Shown piece after piece: positions 13,381 through 25,425 of a DNA stretch of 64,000 nt (position 1 is its first letter; the number at the start of each line of letters is the position of its first letter). Source of the stretch: Acanthochlamys bracteata (Eukaryota; Streptophyta; Magnoliopsida; Pandanales; Velloziaceae); the NCBI GenBank assembly GCA_019914995.1, contig CM034127.1, positions 1,860,001 through 1,924,000 on the forward strand, written 5' to 3'. The notes under the pieces were generated by a model that worked only from the letters and a program-made list of their open reading frames with translations, searched no databases and had not been told where the DNA came from. A program made the position numbers and the translations under genes.

Positions 13381-16300
13381 TTACATAGCTGAGGTTTGTT
13401 TCTGATTTCCCAAGCCAAACAAGTTCTCAAACAAGTTTGGAGCCATTGGTGGGAGATTCATTTGAACTGGAGCCATAAAATTGACTATCTTCTCGTGCAC
13501 GTTATACCTGATTTGTAGTTTAGAAGGGGTGAGCATATGTAGGTAGACGTTGACATATTGTTTCGGCTAATTATAAAAGCAGAAAAAAGACCTTATCTTA
13601 CGACTCTTTGAAGCTCGACGATCTACTATCTTTCTTTTTTTGGTTTGCATTCTTTTCATTGCATAAAAGGCAGTTTCTGTTAAAAATGTAAAATACGTCC
13701 CTGATTAGTTTATCCCGTTTGATACAGAATTTACCATTCTCCTAGACCAAAAGGTACTAAGGCCAATCAAAATGAAGACATGAAAAAGTTTACCGGATGA
13801 TGTTGGATCACAAGACTCGAAGAATTCCTTGAGAAGCTGCTGGTAGAATTCAGAATCATCAATAAGGTCAGGATCCACATCCACGCCCCCATCCTGCGAT
13901 GATTGTAAAGCCAGACAAATAATAATGTCTCCATGAATTAAGCCATCCAAGGCATGGAAGAGGAATCACTTTTAGTGAAGCAGCACTAAGACGGAAATTT
14001 CTTGAGGTTAAAATTCCCATACACTCACTATTATTTTTAGTTATGAATAATTACTTAGCACATCTAAGCATCCTTGAAATCTTAGAGCTCATGAAGTGAT
14101 TAATTCTGAAAGTAAAAGGTGATCATTTGAAAATTTGCAACGGAAAATGTATCAACATTAAGCACTACCATATATACCTCATTACTAATGACTTGGGGCT
14201 CATCCTGGACCTGCACAGTTGAGTACTAAGATTAGTGCTGTATATCTTCCATTTATTTGTGCTACCAAAAGTGAAAATGAAGAAATATAGAGCACATACT
14301 TCACCAAAAACCCCTGTAGCAGACTTCGTCAATTGCATCCTCTTAATCATTCTGCTTGGATCCCTCATGTAACCAGCTACCTGATCACTGATGCTCTGCA
14401 CTCAAGAAAAAAAGAAACTACAAGAAATGTCATGAAGCCTTAACCAAACACAATATGGCCAAAAGAACTTCCAGAAAGATAAAGCCGAAATTCATTAAAC
14501 TCATATACAAACCTGATTGAAAGCATTTAGTTTGCCTTTGAAAGCGGTAGCACCACTTGTAACCTGTGTCTTCCTCTGCCATTTGTCTATTGAAGTATCC
14601 CTGAAGAACACTAATCTGCACAAAGTAAAGAACGAATGAGAGTAAACACCACGATGTACGTACTCAGAAACACTGACCACTAAAGGATCCAGATTATTCA
14701 GGAATGACTTGTTATCCTCATTTAAACAAATTAAAACCTATCTGAGAGAGTAAACTTGATAAACCAACAGTTACACATACAAAACCATAAGAAATGACAA
14801 ACCAACCATCATGGAAATATTGAGCAAATTATCAATTATTCATGTGCAATTAATTACTGAAAGTAAATCTAAAGATGCTAAAAGGTCTTGCACTTTTAGA
14901 TCTTCTAGTGATCAAATGCTACTTTAGAAGAAAAAAATAAAAGCAAAATAACTTTTATCTTAAGCAACCCAGACTATACAGATCTTGTTGAGTCATAGGT
15001 CTCATATATGATTTATTAGGTTGACACCATGAATTAATGTACAAAGTAGCTACATGCAAGTGTACAATAATATCCTGGCACCATATGATTGACCGTATGC
15101 ACATTATATTCTACTGCTCTAAAGGTGCGATAATACCTACAAAGGCTCATCCTCCCAAAACTAATCTACCTGCTATGCAGATTTTGTATTCTCATCCATT
15201 CGTCATCACTATGTTCCCCCATATCCTCAGGATGCTTCTGATTATTGGAAGTTGCTTCGCCATTTCCTGGTCCAAAGAAGATTGGTACAAGTCTTACAAT
15301 TTTTAAGCAATTTGATAAACAATGAATCATGAAATTTGAAGTTACAAGTTACAACAACAAATGCCATAAAACAAGAATAACATATGCTACAGCACCTTAG
15401 CGAACGTTTCAAACTCCATTGCAAAATCAAAACATTTACGGTGTGTTCTTTTCTCAGAAAGTGGCTTATGAGAAGTGAATTATAGAAAATAAATTATTAC
15501 AAAGAACATAGAAGTCATGCGACTTTTTGACGGAAAAAGTCACTTTCAGGTGTAAAAGAACACATCCTTAATGTGTTCCAATAAAGTATATACATTTTAT
15601 CAGGTCCTAATCATGTGTTTAGATGCATATAAATGGAATATTAAACTTAAGTGTATGATAACAATAAAATCCAATTTTCCAGAAATTTGATCAAATATCG
15701 ATTACATATATAAATCTGAAAATTTTAGTCATATATCTCCCAACATCCAAAACAATGCACTTATATGCACTCCAAATGACAATATAACATTACAAATATT
15801 TGATATTTGCGGCTTATGTCAATTTTGTTTTGATATCATTTACAAAATGCGAAATTGCAATCACATATGCATTTAAAACTAATTGGTGGAGATGTCATAG
15901 CATTCATACCGTTTATCGATTGGGTTATTGCAGGGTTCTTCTCGAGCAAGGCCTACAAGGAATATAACAAAATGAGGGCACATTAAGGGGAAGTTAGACC
16001 TATGGCAACTAAATGCGTGAACATTAACAGCTCAACTATTACAATCAATTAAAGTAAATCTGGCAAACCTCTTGCAGTTCCAGCATGGAGTTTAATGTTT
16101 CTGTTGTTGATACAGTCAGGTCTAAATATGCATTCTCAATTTCAGGATCCGCATTACAAAACAATGATCTTATAGGTTCCTAAATAAGCGCAACCGAGTT
16201 CTGTTAGTCCAGAAATGCGAGTTGAGTACGGAAGTTTAACCTTTACAGTAGGCATATAGAAGACGATACCTGTGGTAGCCTGTTTGAACTAGAAAATGCC

Positions 16301-17997
16301 TTCTGCAGTAAAAATCTGAACTCCAAATTTCTATCCCAAAGTGCCTTTAATGAGAAATGATGAATTAGTGAACATATATAAATATGGAGCAAGAGCCACT
16401 GCAAAACTCCACTCAAAATGAGCATTAAAAGGTATATTCTCCTCAGAGTTCAGGCTGGCAAAACAGAGATAAGTCAACCTCCAGTGAAAATTGAAAAAAG
16501 TGAAGTGAACAACAACCAACTACGTAATTCAAAATGGAATTCGGAAAACAGTATAAACTTATAAAACAGCCAAAAATATCATAAATAAGTTTCCCACTGA
16601 GCAACATCCTTAGACAAGCCTTGCAAAGCATGCACAGGAAACTTGTAGTTTCCCTTTTTGAAGGCTCTAAGTGAAGAGTACCAAAAAGGATGCAGCACCA
16701 ACAACGGTCTATGACCTTTTCCATCAATTATTATATTCAACTCATGGAATGCTTACCCGTATAAACTATGCTCTTAAAATGCCAAAAGTTTTAACTTTGA
16801 ACAAATATAAAAGGACCCGCATCTCTATATACATGATGAACTGAATGCTAGACAAAATTGCTGAACATCCATACCTTTTGATTTTTCACTGCCTGACCTT
16901 TGATAGCATCTTCATCTTTATGGCGTTTCAAACTACTCAAGATATTTCTAGAAAATATCCAAGAAAATAAAAAAATCAATTGCCGCCACTTATGAATCAT
17001 AATTGATTTTATGTTTTTGGTACATGGGAAGCAAGCTATTTCCCTATCTGAATCTTAAGTTCATATGAAATTCCTCTAATTAAAACAGGAGAGACAGTAA
17101 GTTATGTTTTAATTAACTCAACTAGAAAAGCATAATGTGGAAGAAAGAGTTATCAACATAGAGAGCATAAGATATAACGATATTAAACAGACTATTCAAT
17201 TAATAAAGCTAGAAACATGAAACAGTCTCAAAACTTGCTTTTTTTCATTCCACGGTTACATCGTCTTTTATAATTCTGCAATTACAGAAACAAGTTGCAA
17301 CCACACTACAGAGTAAGACCTCTATCCCTAACGATTGTAGTCATAGTAAGCTCTAAAGTGCAAGTTTATGTCAACTCTATTAAGTACAATGTCAGATTAT
17401 GCTAACATGCAACAACAAGATCAAGTAAATAGAACTACAAAAAACGCCAGTGACTTATCAACATAAACATTCTCTTGGTTTAATAATCAATGCAGCGTAA
17501 CAGGCTACCTGAACATGTATCAGTTGAGTAATTCTGCAATTTATAAATCAGCTACAAATGAGTATAACTGAACGACATAGTCCATAGAATTATAAAAAAA
17601 CAAATTTTCTAAGGGAAAAAATAACATCTTGCTTTCCTTACTGTTGTTCGCTGCGTAGATGCTGGTACTGTTTCTCAAGCTCCTCCATCTCTTCATCCTT
17701 CCCCTTATCACTACCAGCATCGCTCCCCTCCTCCTCATCTCCATCAACTTCACCACCACTTATGTCTTCCTGCAAGTTCAATTCAATACCAACTAATCAC
17801 AACAACCGAACACCAAACCAAGCCATAAAAAAAAACAAGTTCATTACCGTATCAACTTCGGAGCTTAATCCGCTGTTATCACTATGACCATCATCAGAAG
17901 CTGATTCTAGTTCAGAGTCAAGATCGCTACCGGAGTCACTTCTTCTGCTCTCTTCTTCTTCTCCTTCTTTGATGTTTTTCGAACGCTTCTTTGCCAT
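13381..17997 (-). CDS. AATF: AATF/Bfr2-like rRNA-processing protein (TRAUB domain)
   Basis: A 13-exon gene on the minus strand encodes 406 residues. Exons in transcription order: 17997-17848, 17769-17642, 16947-16875, 16344-16270, 16179-16069, 15952-15910, 15266-15170, 14615-14513, 14395-14300, 14210-14178, 13893-13794, 13676-13592, 13507-13381 (TAA). All phases close. Residues 1-92 are extremely acidic and Ser-rich (DSGSDLDSELESASDD). The AATF/Che-1 domain (about 117-225) includes ALWDRNLEFRFLLQKAF and ends with EWMRIQNLHSR. The most conserved part (about 226-292) has DKWQRKTQVTSGA and YMRDPSRMIKRMQL. The TRAUB region (about 304-395) has DDSEFYQQLLKEFF and the basic KKRKIVDRRASKSRKIRYN. Family knowledge: yeast Bfr2 and human AATF act in the nucleolus in early 18S pre-rRNA processing. 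In plants the role is inferred by homology. The gene is convergent with the UTP10 side and divergent with UQCC1. Confidence 0.94.
15440..15567. repeat. MITE-like element in AATF intron 6
   Basis: A 128-bp segment has imperfect terminal inverted repeats. The left end GGTGTGTTCTTTT matches the reverse complement of the right end AAAAGAACACATCC at all but one position, and pairing continues into CAGAAAGT / ACTTTC. The inside is AT-rich and non-coding. It lies wholly within the intron between the AATF exons at 15952-15910 and 15266-15170. No clear target-site duplication was seen. Confidence 0.65.
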
Positions 17998-18351
17998 GGT
18001 GAGCAAAAGAAAAGTTTTAACGGCGACGAAGCGAAGGAGAGAGCAGTGGCGGTAACAGCAGTCGAGAGAAGAAACAGATTAATAACTGAACCAGTTTGTA
18101 AAATAAAACCCTAACTCAATAACTCTTCATTTCGAATTGGAATCAGGTTCGAACCAAACCCTGACCGTTCTGTTTCAGCAGCGTGTCACTGTTCAACACC
18201 GTGCAATCGGAAACAAAAACCGTTTCTTCACTCTTTCATTCCCCTCGTGTTGATCGATCGATCATGAACTACAACATCTACAAAGATTTCATCAATTGAA
18301 ATTTTGATTTAAGTTTTTGGGTTGAATAGCTTTGTACTTGGAATTAGTCAG
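17998..18351. promoter_or_regulatory. divergent promoter between AATF and UQCC1
   Basis: Only 354 bp separate the two start codons, which point away from each other, so both 5' UTRs and core promoters must fit here unless an upstream 5'-UTR intron exists. The middle is of mixed composition with no obvious TATA box for either direction, as is usual for housekeeping divergent pairs. The segment near 18140-18160 contains the palindrome GGTTCGAACC; its role is unknown. Confidence 0.7.
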
Positions 18352-21300
18352 ATGGCAATGTTGCAGAGGTTCAGAAGAGCGGCTTCTCAGCTCTCCGGCA
18401 GTTTAGTAGGTTTGCAGCACAGAGAAGAGTTGTTCTGCTTCCCTCGAACGTTCTCGAGACCCGCCGCCGCGGCCGCTGCTTCCGCTTCTGTGGGTTCCAC
18501 ACCGCCGGAATCAACTACTAAGCGGGCAGCTGAGAAACAACAGGAGGTATAATGACTTCATTGATTCTCTTGGGAAAAAAAAAAGGAAAAGAGAAGAAAA
18601 GAAAATGCTTACATAGTGTTTGATGAAATGTCTGAGCTCTTCCAGCAATATGGTTAAGCAAACTAGTTTCAAAAGTTAGTTGCATTGTGTCTAATTGCAT
18701 TTTTAAGTAACTCGGATTTCTTCTTTCTCTTTTTTTATGAGAAAAAGTTCAATTATAGTAGAAGGAAATTCGCTGCTTGTTCTGTTTGTGCAAGAATTGT
18801 TTTCTAGGGTGGCTGTGCATGTTTCACACAGGAAATTGTAGGTGACAATGAGATTGCAAAATTAGAGTCAACTTATTAGAAATTTCCTTTTCATTATTTT
18901 TGCTGCAAGTCATATGCAGGCTTACAGCAGTTTGTGTTATGAAACGAAGTGTTAATGTTTATTATGCCTTTTCATAAGTGATGATCTAAACATTCGCTTT
19001 CCTCAGCAAGAGTGAGAAACACGAAAAAAAAATAATTAAAAGAAAGTAAGACAAATTTTTTAAGCATAAATGTACTATTTAAAGTTGTACTCTAAAAGTT
19101 TATGTCATGTTTCTTGCATGAATGCTAAATTGTTAGTGTTATGCAAAGAAATTTTATTCTCATGCTCCATGTTTCATATTCCTTAAGTGAAATTCTTGTT
19201 TCCTTTCAATTTTTTTAAAACAAAGGTCTGAAGGTTTCTCTTTTCTATCAGGTCAGACTAAATGCTCTTTTTTGGTCAAAGCCCTGTTCATTGGCATTGC
19301 CACCCAATTCTCCCATGAGAATAGAAGAGCCACAATATGAGGGGCTTAAACATATTTTGCTTAAGCTATTGTTATTCTACAGTAAGCAGAGTAAGTCGAT
19401 AAGAGGAGCAAATGTGGTCTACAAGCGCATCATCTCACAGGTTGATAGACCTCCTATATATGACGGTAAGTTACTCTACAGGAATTACATCTGAGACCCA
19501 ATTTTGGTGAGAAATTGTGAACGAGTGTTTAGTAAGTGTCTTTGTTAGGGCATTTTTGTGATAAGTAGTAAACCGTTTTTTCCCTTGCCTCTTCGCATCA
19601 TATCAAGTCTTATTTATCTAGGCTTGTATTGCTATGTTTCCAGTTTGATAATAAACTCTCATTGCTATGATAAACAATTTTCTTTTTGCATGCTTTTGGT
19701 GTTTTTTTTCAGAAAGATTCTAATTTTTCAAAATACTGTTGTTTGTAGTTTTTCAGTTGGAGAAGACATTTAAGACAACATTTTCCTTGCTTGTGCTTCA
19801 TATGTGGCTATTCTTACGGCGATTAAAGGACGAAGGAAAAGAAGGAGCTGAATTTGGTCAATACCTATATGAAATATATAATCATGACTTGGAGCTTAGA
19901 GTTTCAAAGGCTGGGGTTAGTATCAAGTTATATCAACAGGATTTATTTATTATCATTGAATTTTCTTGAAATAAATATTCAATGTATAACTGAACGTATG
20001 GTTTGCCTTGTGATGTCAGTAAGATCTTTTACTGGTTTAGCCTCTTGGCTTTCAAAGTTAGACATCGATGAATGTACTTTGTGTTGATGAATATTTATGT
20101 CCTGTTGTCTAACTTTGCATTGTAGGTGAATTTGCTATTGACAAAATGGATGAAGGACCTAGAGAAAATATTCTACGGGAACATTGTAGCTTATGACGCT
20201 GCAATGACTCCTAATGCTAAACATGATGATCTTGCAAACTCATTATGGAGGTAAGGCTGTCATTTAAACCATGATATAGCCGTGCATATCATATCTATAG
20301 AAAGTGGAGGTTAGGTTTTTTGTTTAATCGGGATTTCGGGCAAATTAATTCCCATAGCTGTAATATTGCTCAATGTACATATGCTTATGTGCATGAATTT
20401 CCCATCTCTTTCTAGTGGTAGAGAGGAGCATTGTATGTCACATTGCTCTCTTTGGTGCTACTCTTAATGGTGATTAAGTTTCTCTTGGTATAAGAATAAG
20501 TGGTTTAGGTACTGTGCGTTAGGTTCTATGCTGTTCTGCTGCAGTGATGACGTACTTGTTGTTTTGTGGTTGTTCTGTTTTTCTCTCATGCTTTGTATCT
20601 ACTTCTAGTGAAGTTGTTGGCATTAACAAAAATGTGTTATAGAGCTTGCTCCTTAAGTTCGGATCAGTCTCAGGCTAAGACTTCTAGATCCATTTTATGT
20701 TCAACCCGTGCAGCAAGAGTTTTTGCAAACTTGCATGATAAGCCTTACATACTGGTTTTGTTTCTAACGAAATGTTTGGATTGTAGGCCATTCTATATTG
20801 GAAAAGACTGAATAAAGCTAGCATACTCCATTATGTATCCTTTTTGTTGTACATGTGAATCATACAATTTATACTAAACTATACAACAACAAAGTAACCC
20901 TTTATCCCACTTGTGGGTCGGCTTAATGAATCCTTTGTTTTCATTCTGTTGGATTATAAACCAGATTCAGCAAAAGATCCAATTCCTCTAAATTTTTTGC
21001 CACCATCCTATGCCAAGTTAATTTTGGTTTACCATCTTTTCCTCCTAAAGTGTTCAAATAGAATCGCATCACTCTTTTACACTGCAGCATCTTTTGGTCT
21101 GCGCAAGGCATGTCCGAACCACCTAAGTCTACCATACCTTAACTTATCCTCGATCGGTAGATAGCTGCAATCTTTTTTTTGTCTTCTTGAATTGTCTTAA
21201 GAGCCCAAAACATCACATATGTGCTATATGCATCTGTGGTTTCAGGAATGTGTTCTCTGGTGATGGCGCGGAGATGTCCGCTGAAGCTACTAACCCTGTC

Positions 21301-21680
21301 CAGGTGTGATCCAGTCTTCAGATCTTTAGGCTTCAGAATTATGTTTCTACAGCTTATAAAAATTCCTACTGGATTCTTGATTTCTTGGAGTCTTAGTTGG
21401 ATAGTTCTTCCCTTTAAGAAATCTCAATATGTAATTTTAGCCTTATGCTGACACATGATAAATTGGAAACTTCTTAGGCCATGGCAAGATACACACGCAG
21501 GGAATCAACTTGCCTCTTACTGACTGGTAAACCATAACACCATGACATGACATATTATCCTTACCTATAGTGTTTTGTTTATTATAACAAATTTAGTGTA
21601 TTACAGAGAAGGAAGCTATATTCTCTGGCAACTTCATGTTCACCTCCTTGGAGAACTCGATGTCAAACAAAAAGAGCTAA
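18352..21680 (+). CDS. ubiquinol-cytochrome c chaperone (UQCC1/CBP3 family)
   Basis: Seven exons (18352-18546, 19252-19465, 19749-19915, 20126-20250, 21246-21303, 21478-21526, 21607-21680) encode 293 residues with all phases closing. The first ~50 residues are rich in Arg, Ser and Ala and almost free of acids (MAMLQRFRRAASQ), which fits a mitochondrial presequence. The UQCC1/CBP3 domain follows from about residue 100: QLEKTFKTTFSLLVLHMWLF, RRLKDEGKEGAEFGQYLYE, KWMKDLEKIFYGNIVAYD and the ending EAIFSGNFMFTSLENS. Yeast Cbp3 and human UQCC1 assist cytochrome b synthesis and complex III assembly at the inner membrane; an Arabidopsis relative is At5g51220. The 995-bp intron 4 carries a LINE fragment. 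The ATG at 18352 was chosen because it is the first in frame; the ATG two codons later is also possible. Confidence 0.92.
20880..21165 (-). mobile_element. degenerate non-LTR (RTE-type LINE) 3' fragment
   Basis: On the minus strand an interrupted open frame (21135-20941) reads VDLGGSDMPCADQK, then LGGKDGKPKLTWHRMVAKNL and LLLNLVYNPTE. This is recognisable as the decayed end of plant RTE-like reverse transcriptases, where a WFGHVQRRP motif is followed by RGRGRPKxTW. The 20882-20935 stretch (ACAACAACAAAG, then TGGGTCGGCTTAATGAATCC) is the familiar 3' tail sequence of such elements. It sits in intron 4 of the UQCC1 gene, in antisense orientation to it. It is too decayed to be active. Confidence 0.65.
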
Positions 21681-24071
21681 GTGCAATTTATCAATGGTTT
21701 ACATAGAAAGCTTGGAGGTGTGAGGTATAGCAGCTGAAAATAATAAAAGCATTCCCTGGGCAATAGTTATGATGAAGTAAGTAGTTTACTTTTTCTTTGA
21801 AGTTCTCTGATTGGTAGATCAGGATCAAATTTTATTTTGGAATAAATTTTACAAAATTATGTAAGAATTTCTCTTTCAAAAATTTGGTGTCAGCTGTTAG
21901 ATATAGTTTTTTTCTTTTGATGATGCTGAAAAATTGCAACTCTTACTCACCTGAGAACAATTTTGAAATCTATTTCTTTCTTAATAGTTTGTATTTGGCA
22001 AGGCATCAACCATAAGAAAGTCAATGTGGATCTTTCTTTGGGTGATGCATCTTTGACTCATTGTGAACTTGCTAGTAATGTGGTTCGTGTGTCTGTTAAG
22101 GGCCGTAGATCATTGAATTTGTGGAAGAAGTCCTACAAATGGGTCAAATTACGAACCAAATGGGCCTTTCATCATAGAGGAGTTTATCTAAAAGCCTTTT
22201 GAACTTCTAGAAATGGGTTGAAATCAGACAATTCAAAATATCATTTGATTAGGGCTTTTGATTTTAAATACATATATTGATTTTGGATGATGTGAGTTAT
22301 GCTCAAGTATTCACTGAAGTTTCACCAAATTAAAACTGAACTTTGGTAGTTGTGGCAAAGTATGGGTCTGCATTCATCATTGCTTGGATATACAGATCAT
22401 GCCTTGTGCTGTATATCCGTCTATATACGAGTTCATACCATACTGAATTCCAGACGCTGCTCATAATCTAATGTGATTACAATAAGAGACATTGGATTGT
22501 GTTGATTTTATTGCATTTTGGAAAACAACAGAAAACTGCTGCTGCAGAATTATGACATCTCTTTTCTGGATGAACTCAATTGTGTTATCTTGTTGCATGA
22601 AGTTGAAAGAGTATATATACGTTTTTAAAATGCCCAGTGTTGTATGTTTATGGTAATTATTGTGATAGTCTTTGCAGTAATCCTTATATTAGGGGTCGTG
22701 AATGAATGAATGAATGAATAGTAATGTTTTAGCTGGTTTTGTTACTGTGAGAATCGTCTGGTACGCAAGTACTCATACTTCTGAAGAAGGCCTGTGCGGA
22801 TGATATGTGCTATAGTCATGATATTGTTTTGAGTCTGCTGTTGATTGAAGGGTTTTCATTGTTAATTCTGCAGGCAGATAATTATTTAATCTTTTTCATA
22901 ATAAGAATAAGAATACAATATAAACTGGGTACTTAGAAGTTTGAACTGCAACTTTGTAAGGGTCCGAGTTTCATTGAAATTCCTTCAAGCTGTTGTTATT
23001 CTTTTTCTTATAAATTTTCTTGAAGGTTACATTTTGTCATTTTGTCAGTAGTACTACTAGTGGGTGCATGTGACTTAAAATCTAAAGAGCCATCTTTCTA
23101 TATTTTAAAACCACGAAAGATTATGAACTGTAGATTCTTGATACTGCAGTTCACATGAGAACAAAAAGTTTGTGCTACATTTTTAAAACAGAAACCATGG
23201 GCAACACCGCACTGCAGCTTTTTCAATTGTATCTATCAATACTTGCAAGTTTCTGTTGATAAAAAAACAATACTGACAAGGCTTGGAGATGGTGTTAATC
23301 TGGATAAGACACAAATTGTGTTTATTTAACTTCACGCAAAGAATCTTTCTCATTTCTTGTTTTGAACACAGAAGAAGCAGCAGCAAGGAGCAAGATGTTC
23401 ATGGTACAAAGATTTCACAGATGAGTTTGTTGTTATATTCTTTGAAATCAGAGAATGAAAAAGATTCAAACATTTGCTTTATGGAAAAACAATCAAACAG
23501 ATGCTGATGGACCATGTTTTCTGCTTCAATACAAATGCAACAAGAGCTATTACTATCAGAAAGTCCATCTCTGATAATGTTCGTCTTGAAATGTATTGTA
23601 AAAGAAACATATAAGAAGAAAGAAAACCCTGACTCGATGCTTCCATATAGATTTACGCACCAGCGCAAAGCAATGGCACAACAAGAGTTTGCAACTTCGC
23701 ATTACTGATGAGTCCGCAAAGGACATTTGTTTCACATTCTCTTAGAACAATGCTATACATGTCACAGTGTATTGCAGATTTTGTTAGGTATATTAAATTG
23801 AAGAAGAATAAGGTATATCTTGCTTGGTTTCTTTCTACCGTCTACCGAGTAGTTCAGTTCTTCTCTAAGTAATAAAGGAACCACCTACCAACAACCAGAT
23901 GGTCCTCGCTCCTTGCCACGATCTTACCTTAAACAACTGTCGTCGAGGTCCCCCAATGTAGAACTCATAGGTGGGTCACTCCCCAAGAAAGACAAGTAGC
24001 TTGCGAACTGGGTAGACACTTGACTTCAATCAGCTTCACTTGTTAACCTGAAATGACAATGAAGTTGAATG
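21681..24071. other. intergenic region between UQCC1 and the pseudokinase
   Basis: The first few hundred bases are probably UQCC1 3' UTR. An open frame at 21963-22202 has no recognisable similarity. The rest is AT-rich with a GAAT tetranucleotide run near 22701-22720, a decayed LINE fragment (23399-23668) and a hammerhead-like motif near 23706. From about 23870 to 24060 the composition is more balanced and is probably 3' UTR of the minus-strand kinase gene. Confidence 0.5.
23399..23668 (-). mobile_element. possible LINE zinc-binding (zf-RVT) fragment
   Basis: A minus-strand open frame contains CCICIEAENMVHQHLFDC, which has the spacing and flavour of the zf-RVT domain found after plant L1-type reverse transcriptases (C-x2-C, acidic stretch, HLF-x2-C). 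Only this small piece is recognisable and it has no adjoining reverse transcriptase, so it would be a decayed fragment. The match rests on pattern recognition alone. Confidence 0.4.
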
Positions 24072-25425
24072 TCATCGGTCAATCTCTTTGAGTTTTTTCA
24101 GAACCTGTTTGATATTAGGCCTCAAAGCAAGGGACTGAGAGCAACAAGCCATTGCAAGCTGAAAGTACTGCATCAAAATTTCTTCACTTGCAGAAGTCTG
24201 CTTCCCACCATTCTGCACAAGATTATTGGTACTTAACTTGTGCTCCAGAATTAAGTTTCTCAACGAGGTTGGAAGATGAAGATCCTTGCTGTGCAAAAAT
24301 GCAATCCCTGGAGGTTTCGTACGAGTAATCATTTCCAGGAAGATCACTCCTAAGCTGTAGATATCACTCTCTGTGGCTACTTCTTTCATCTTGATCAGCT
24401 CGGGGGCTTTGTAACCCTGATTACCAGCAGCCTCAAGCATTTCTTGTGCGGCTGCAGGTGTTAAGAGCAGATGCAGACCGAAATCTGATACGCGAGGCTG
24501 GTAATCAGCATCGAGCAAAATGTTATTGGATTTGAGATTGCCATGAATAATCGGCTTCCGATAAGCTGTGTGGAGATGATCCAATGATCTGGCAATGCCT
24601 AACGACAACTTGTAAATAACTTCCCAACTGTATGATTCACCGTCTCCTTCTGCAGATATGGGATTACCAAATCTTAATACAGCAAGTTCACAACAGAAAC
24701 CTGAATTTTGTAACCCTAATAAGTATCAAAAGTTCAAATTTTCTAGCATAATCCGTACCAGAAACACATGCGTACTATCGACTCCTCTCTATCACTCAGT
24801 TAAACAGCAACAACACAACAAATTCAACTACTGAATTACAGAAACCAAAAAAGAAATTCAAGAACCTACAAAAGAATCGAGAAAGAAAAAAGCGAACCGT
24901 GGAGAAAATGCGAAAGATCGCCGGCGTGGTAATAGGGATGAACGAAGAGCTTCTCCCCTCTTGGCCCAACATACATTGCTCTCAAAGGAACCAAATTAGA
25001 ATGCCTGACATTACCCAGCATCTTCACCGCCGGCAAAATCTCAGTCGTCCGATTAACACAAGCAGGTCTAACAAATCTTAGCAGCACAACTGATCCAAGC
25101 CCTCTATTGCCGCCGGCTGACCAACCTAGGCGAGCTCGGTAGAGAGTTGAGTACCCAGATTTGCCTACAACTTCACCGGGGCTTCAAGAATGTCTCTGGC
25201 AGTTAAATTTTCAGCACCTAGGAACCGGAGCAAGTCTTCTGAGTCTGCTTCTGTTGGTACAGAGCTTGGTGTTGAGATACCTGATTCTGGCGATGATTCT
25301 TGGTTTGTGGTTCTCTTCTTTCTTCTGTGGTGGTTGTAGTAGTAGTTGAATGTAGTGAAGAGAAGAAGAAGGAAAGTAACTGGAATGATTATAGATAGCA
25401 GAAGCTTGAGTTTTTTATCAACCAT
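24072..25425 (-). pseudogene. receptor-like pseudokinase gene with a one-base frame break
   Basis: Two exons: 25425-24898 and 24649-24072. The protein would begin MVDKKLKLLLSIIIPVTFLL, a start followed directly by a membrane helix (about residues 7-27), then a basic juxtamembrane stretch, a Ser/Thr/Pro-rich linker and a kinase-like domain, about 368 residues. There is no LRR ectodomain. The frame breaks near 25178-25183: one frame reads ENLTARDILEAP and the next reads GEVVGKSGYSTLYRAR, the glycine-loop region. Exon 1 is 528 bp, but exon 2 needs one extra base for phase, so the two facts agree on a single missing base. Catalytic residues are degenerate: the VAIK position reads VVLLRF (no Lys) and the HRD loop reads HGNLKSNNILL (no catalytic Asp); DFG is kept. 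This fits LRR-III/TMKL1-like pseudokinases. Whether the break is real or a sequence error cannot be told here. Confidence 0.82.

Noticed and set aside
15037..15306. Plus-strand open frame of 89 codons in the AATF region
   Set aside because: It is the shadow of AATF exon 7 (15266-15170), whose minus-strand frame and phase fit the family.
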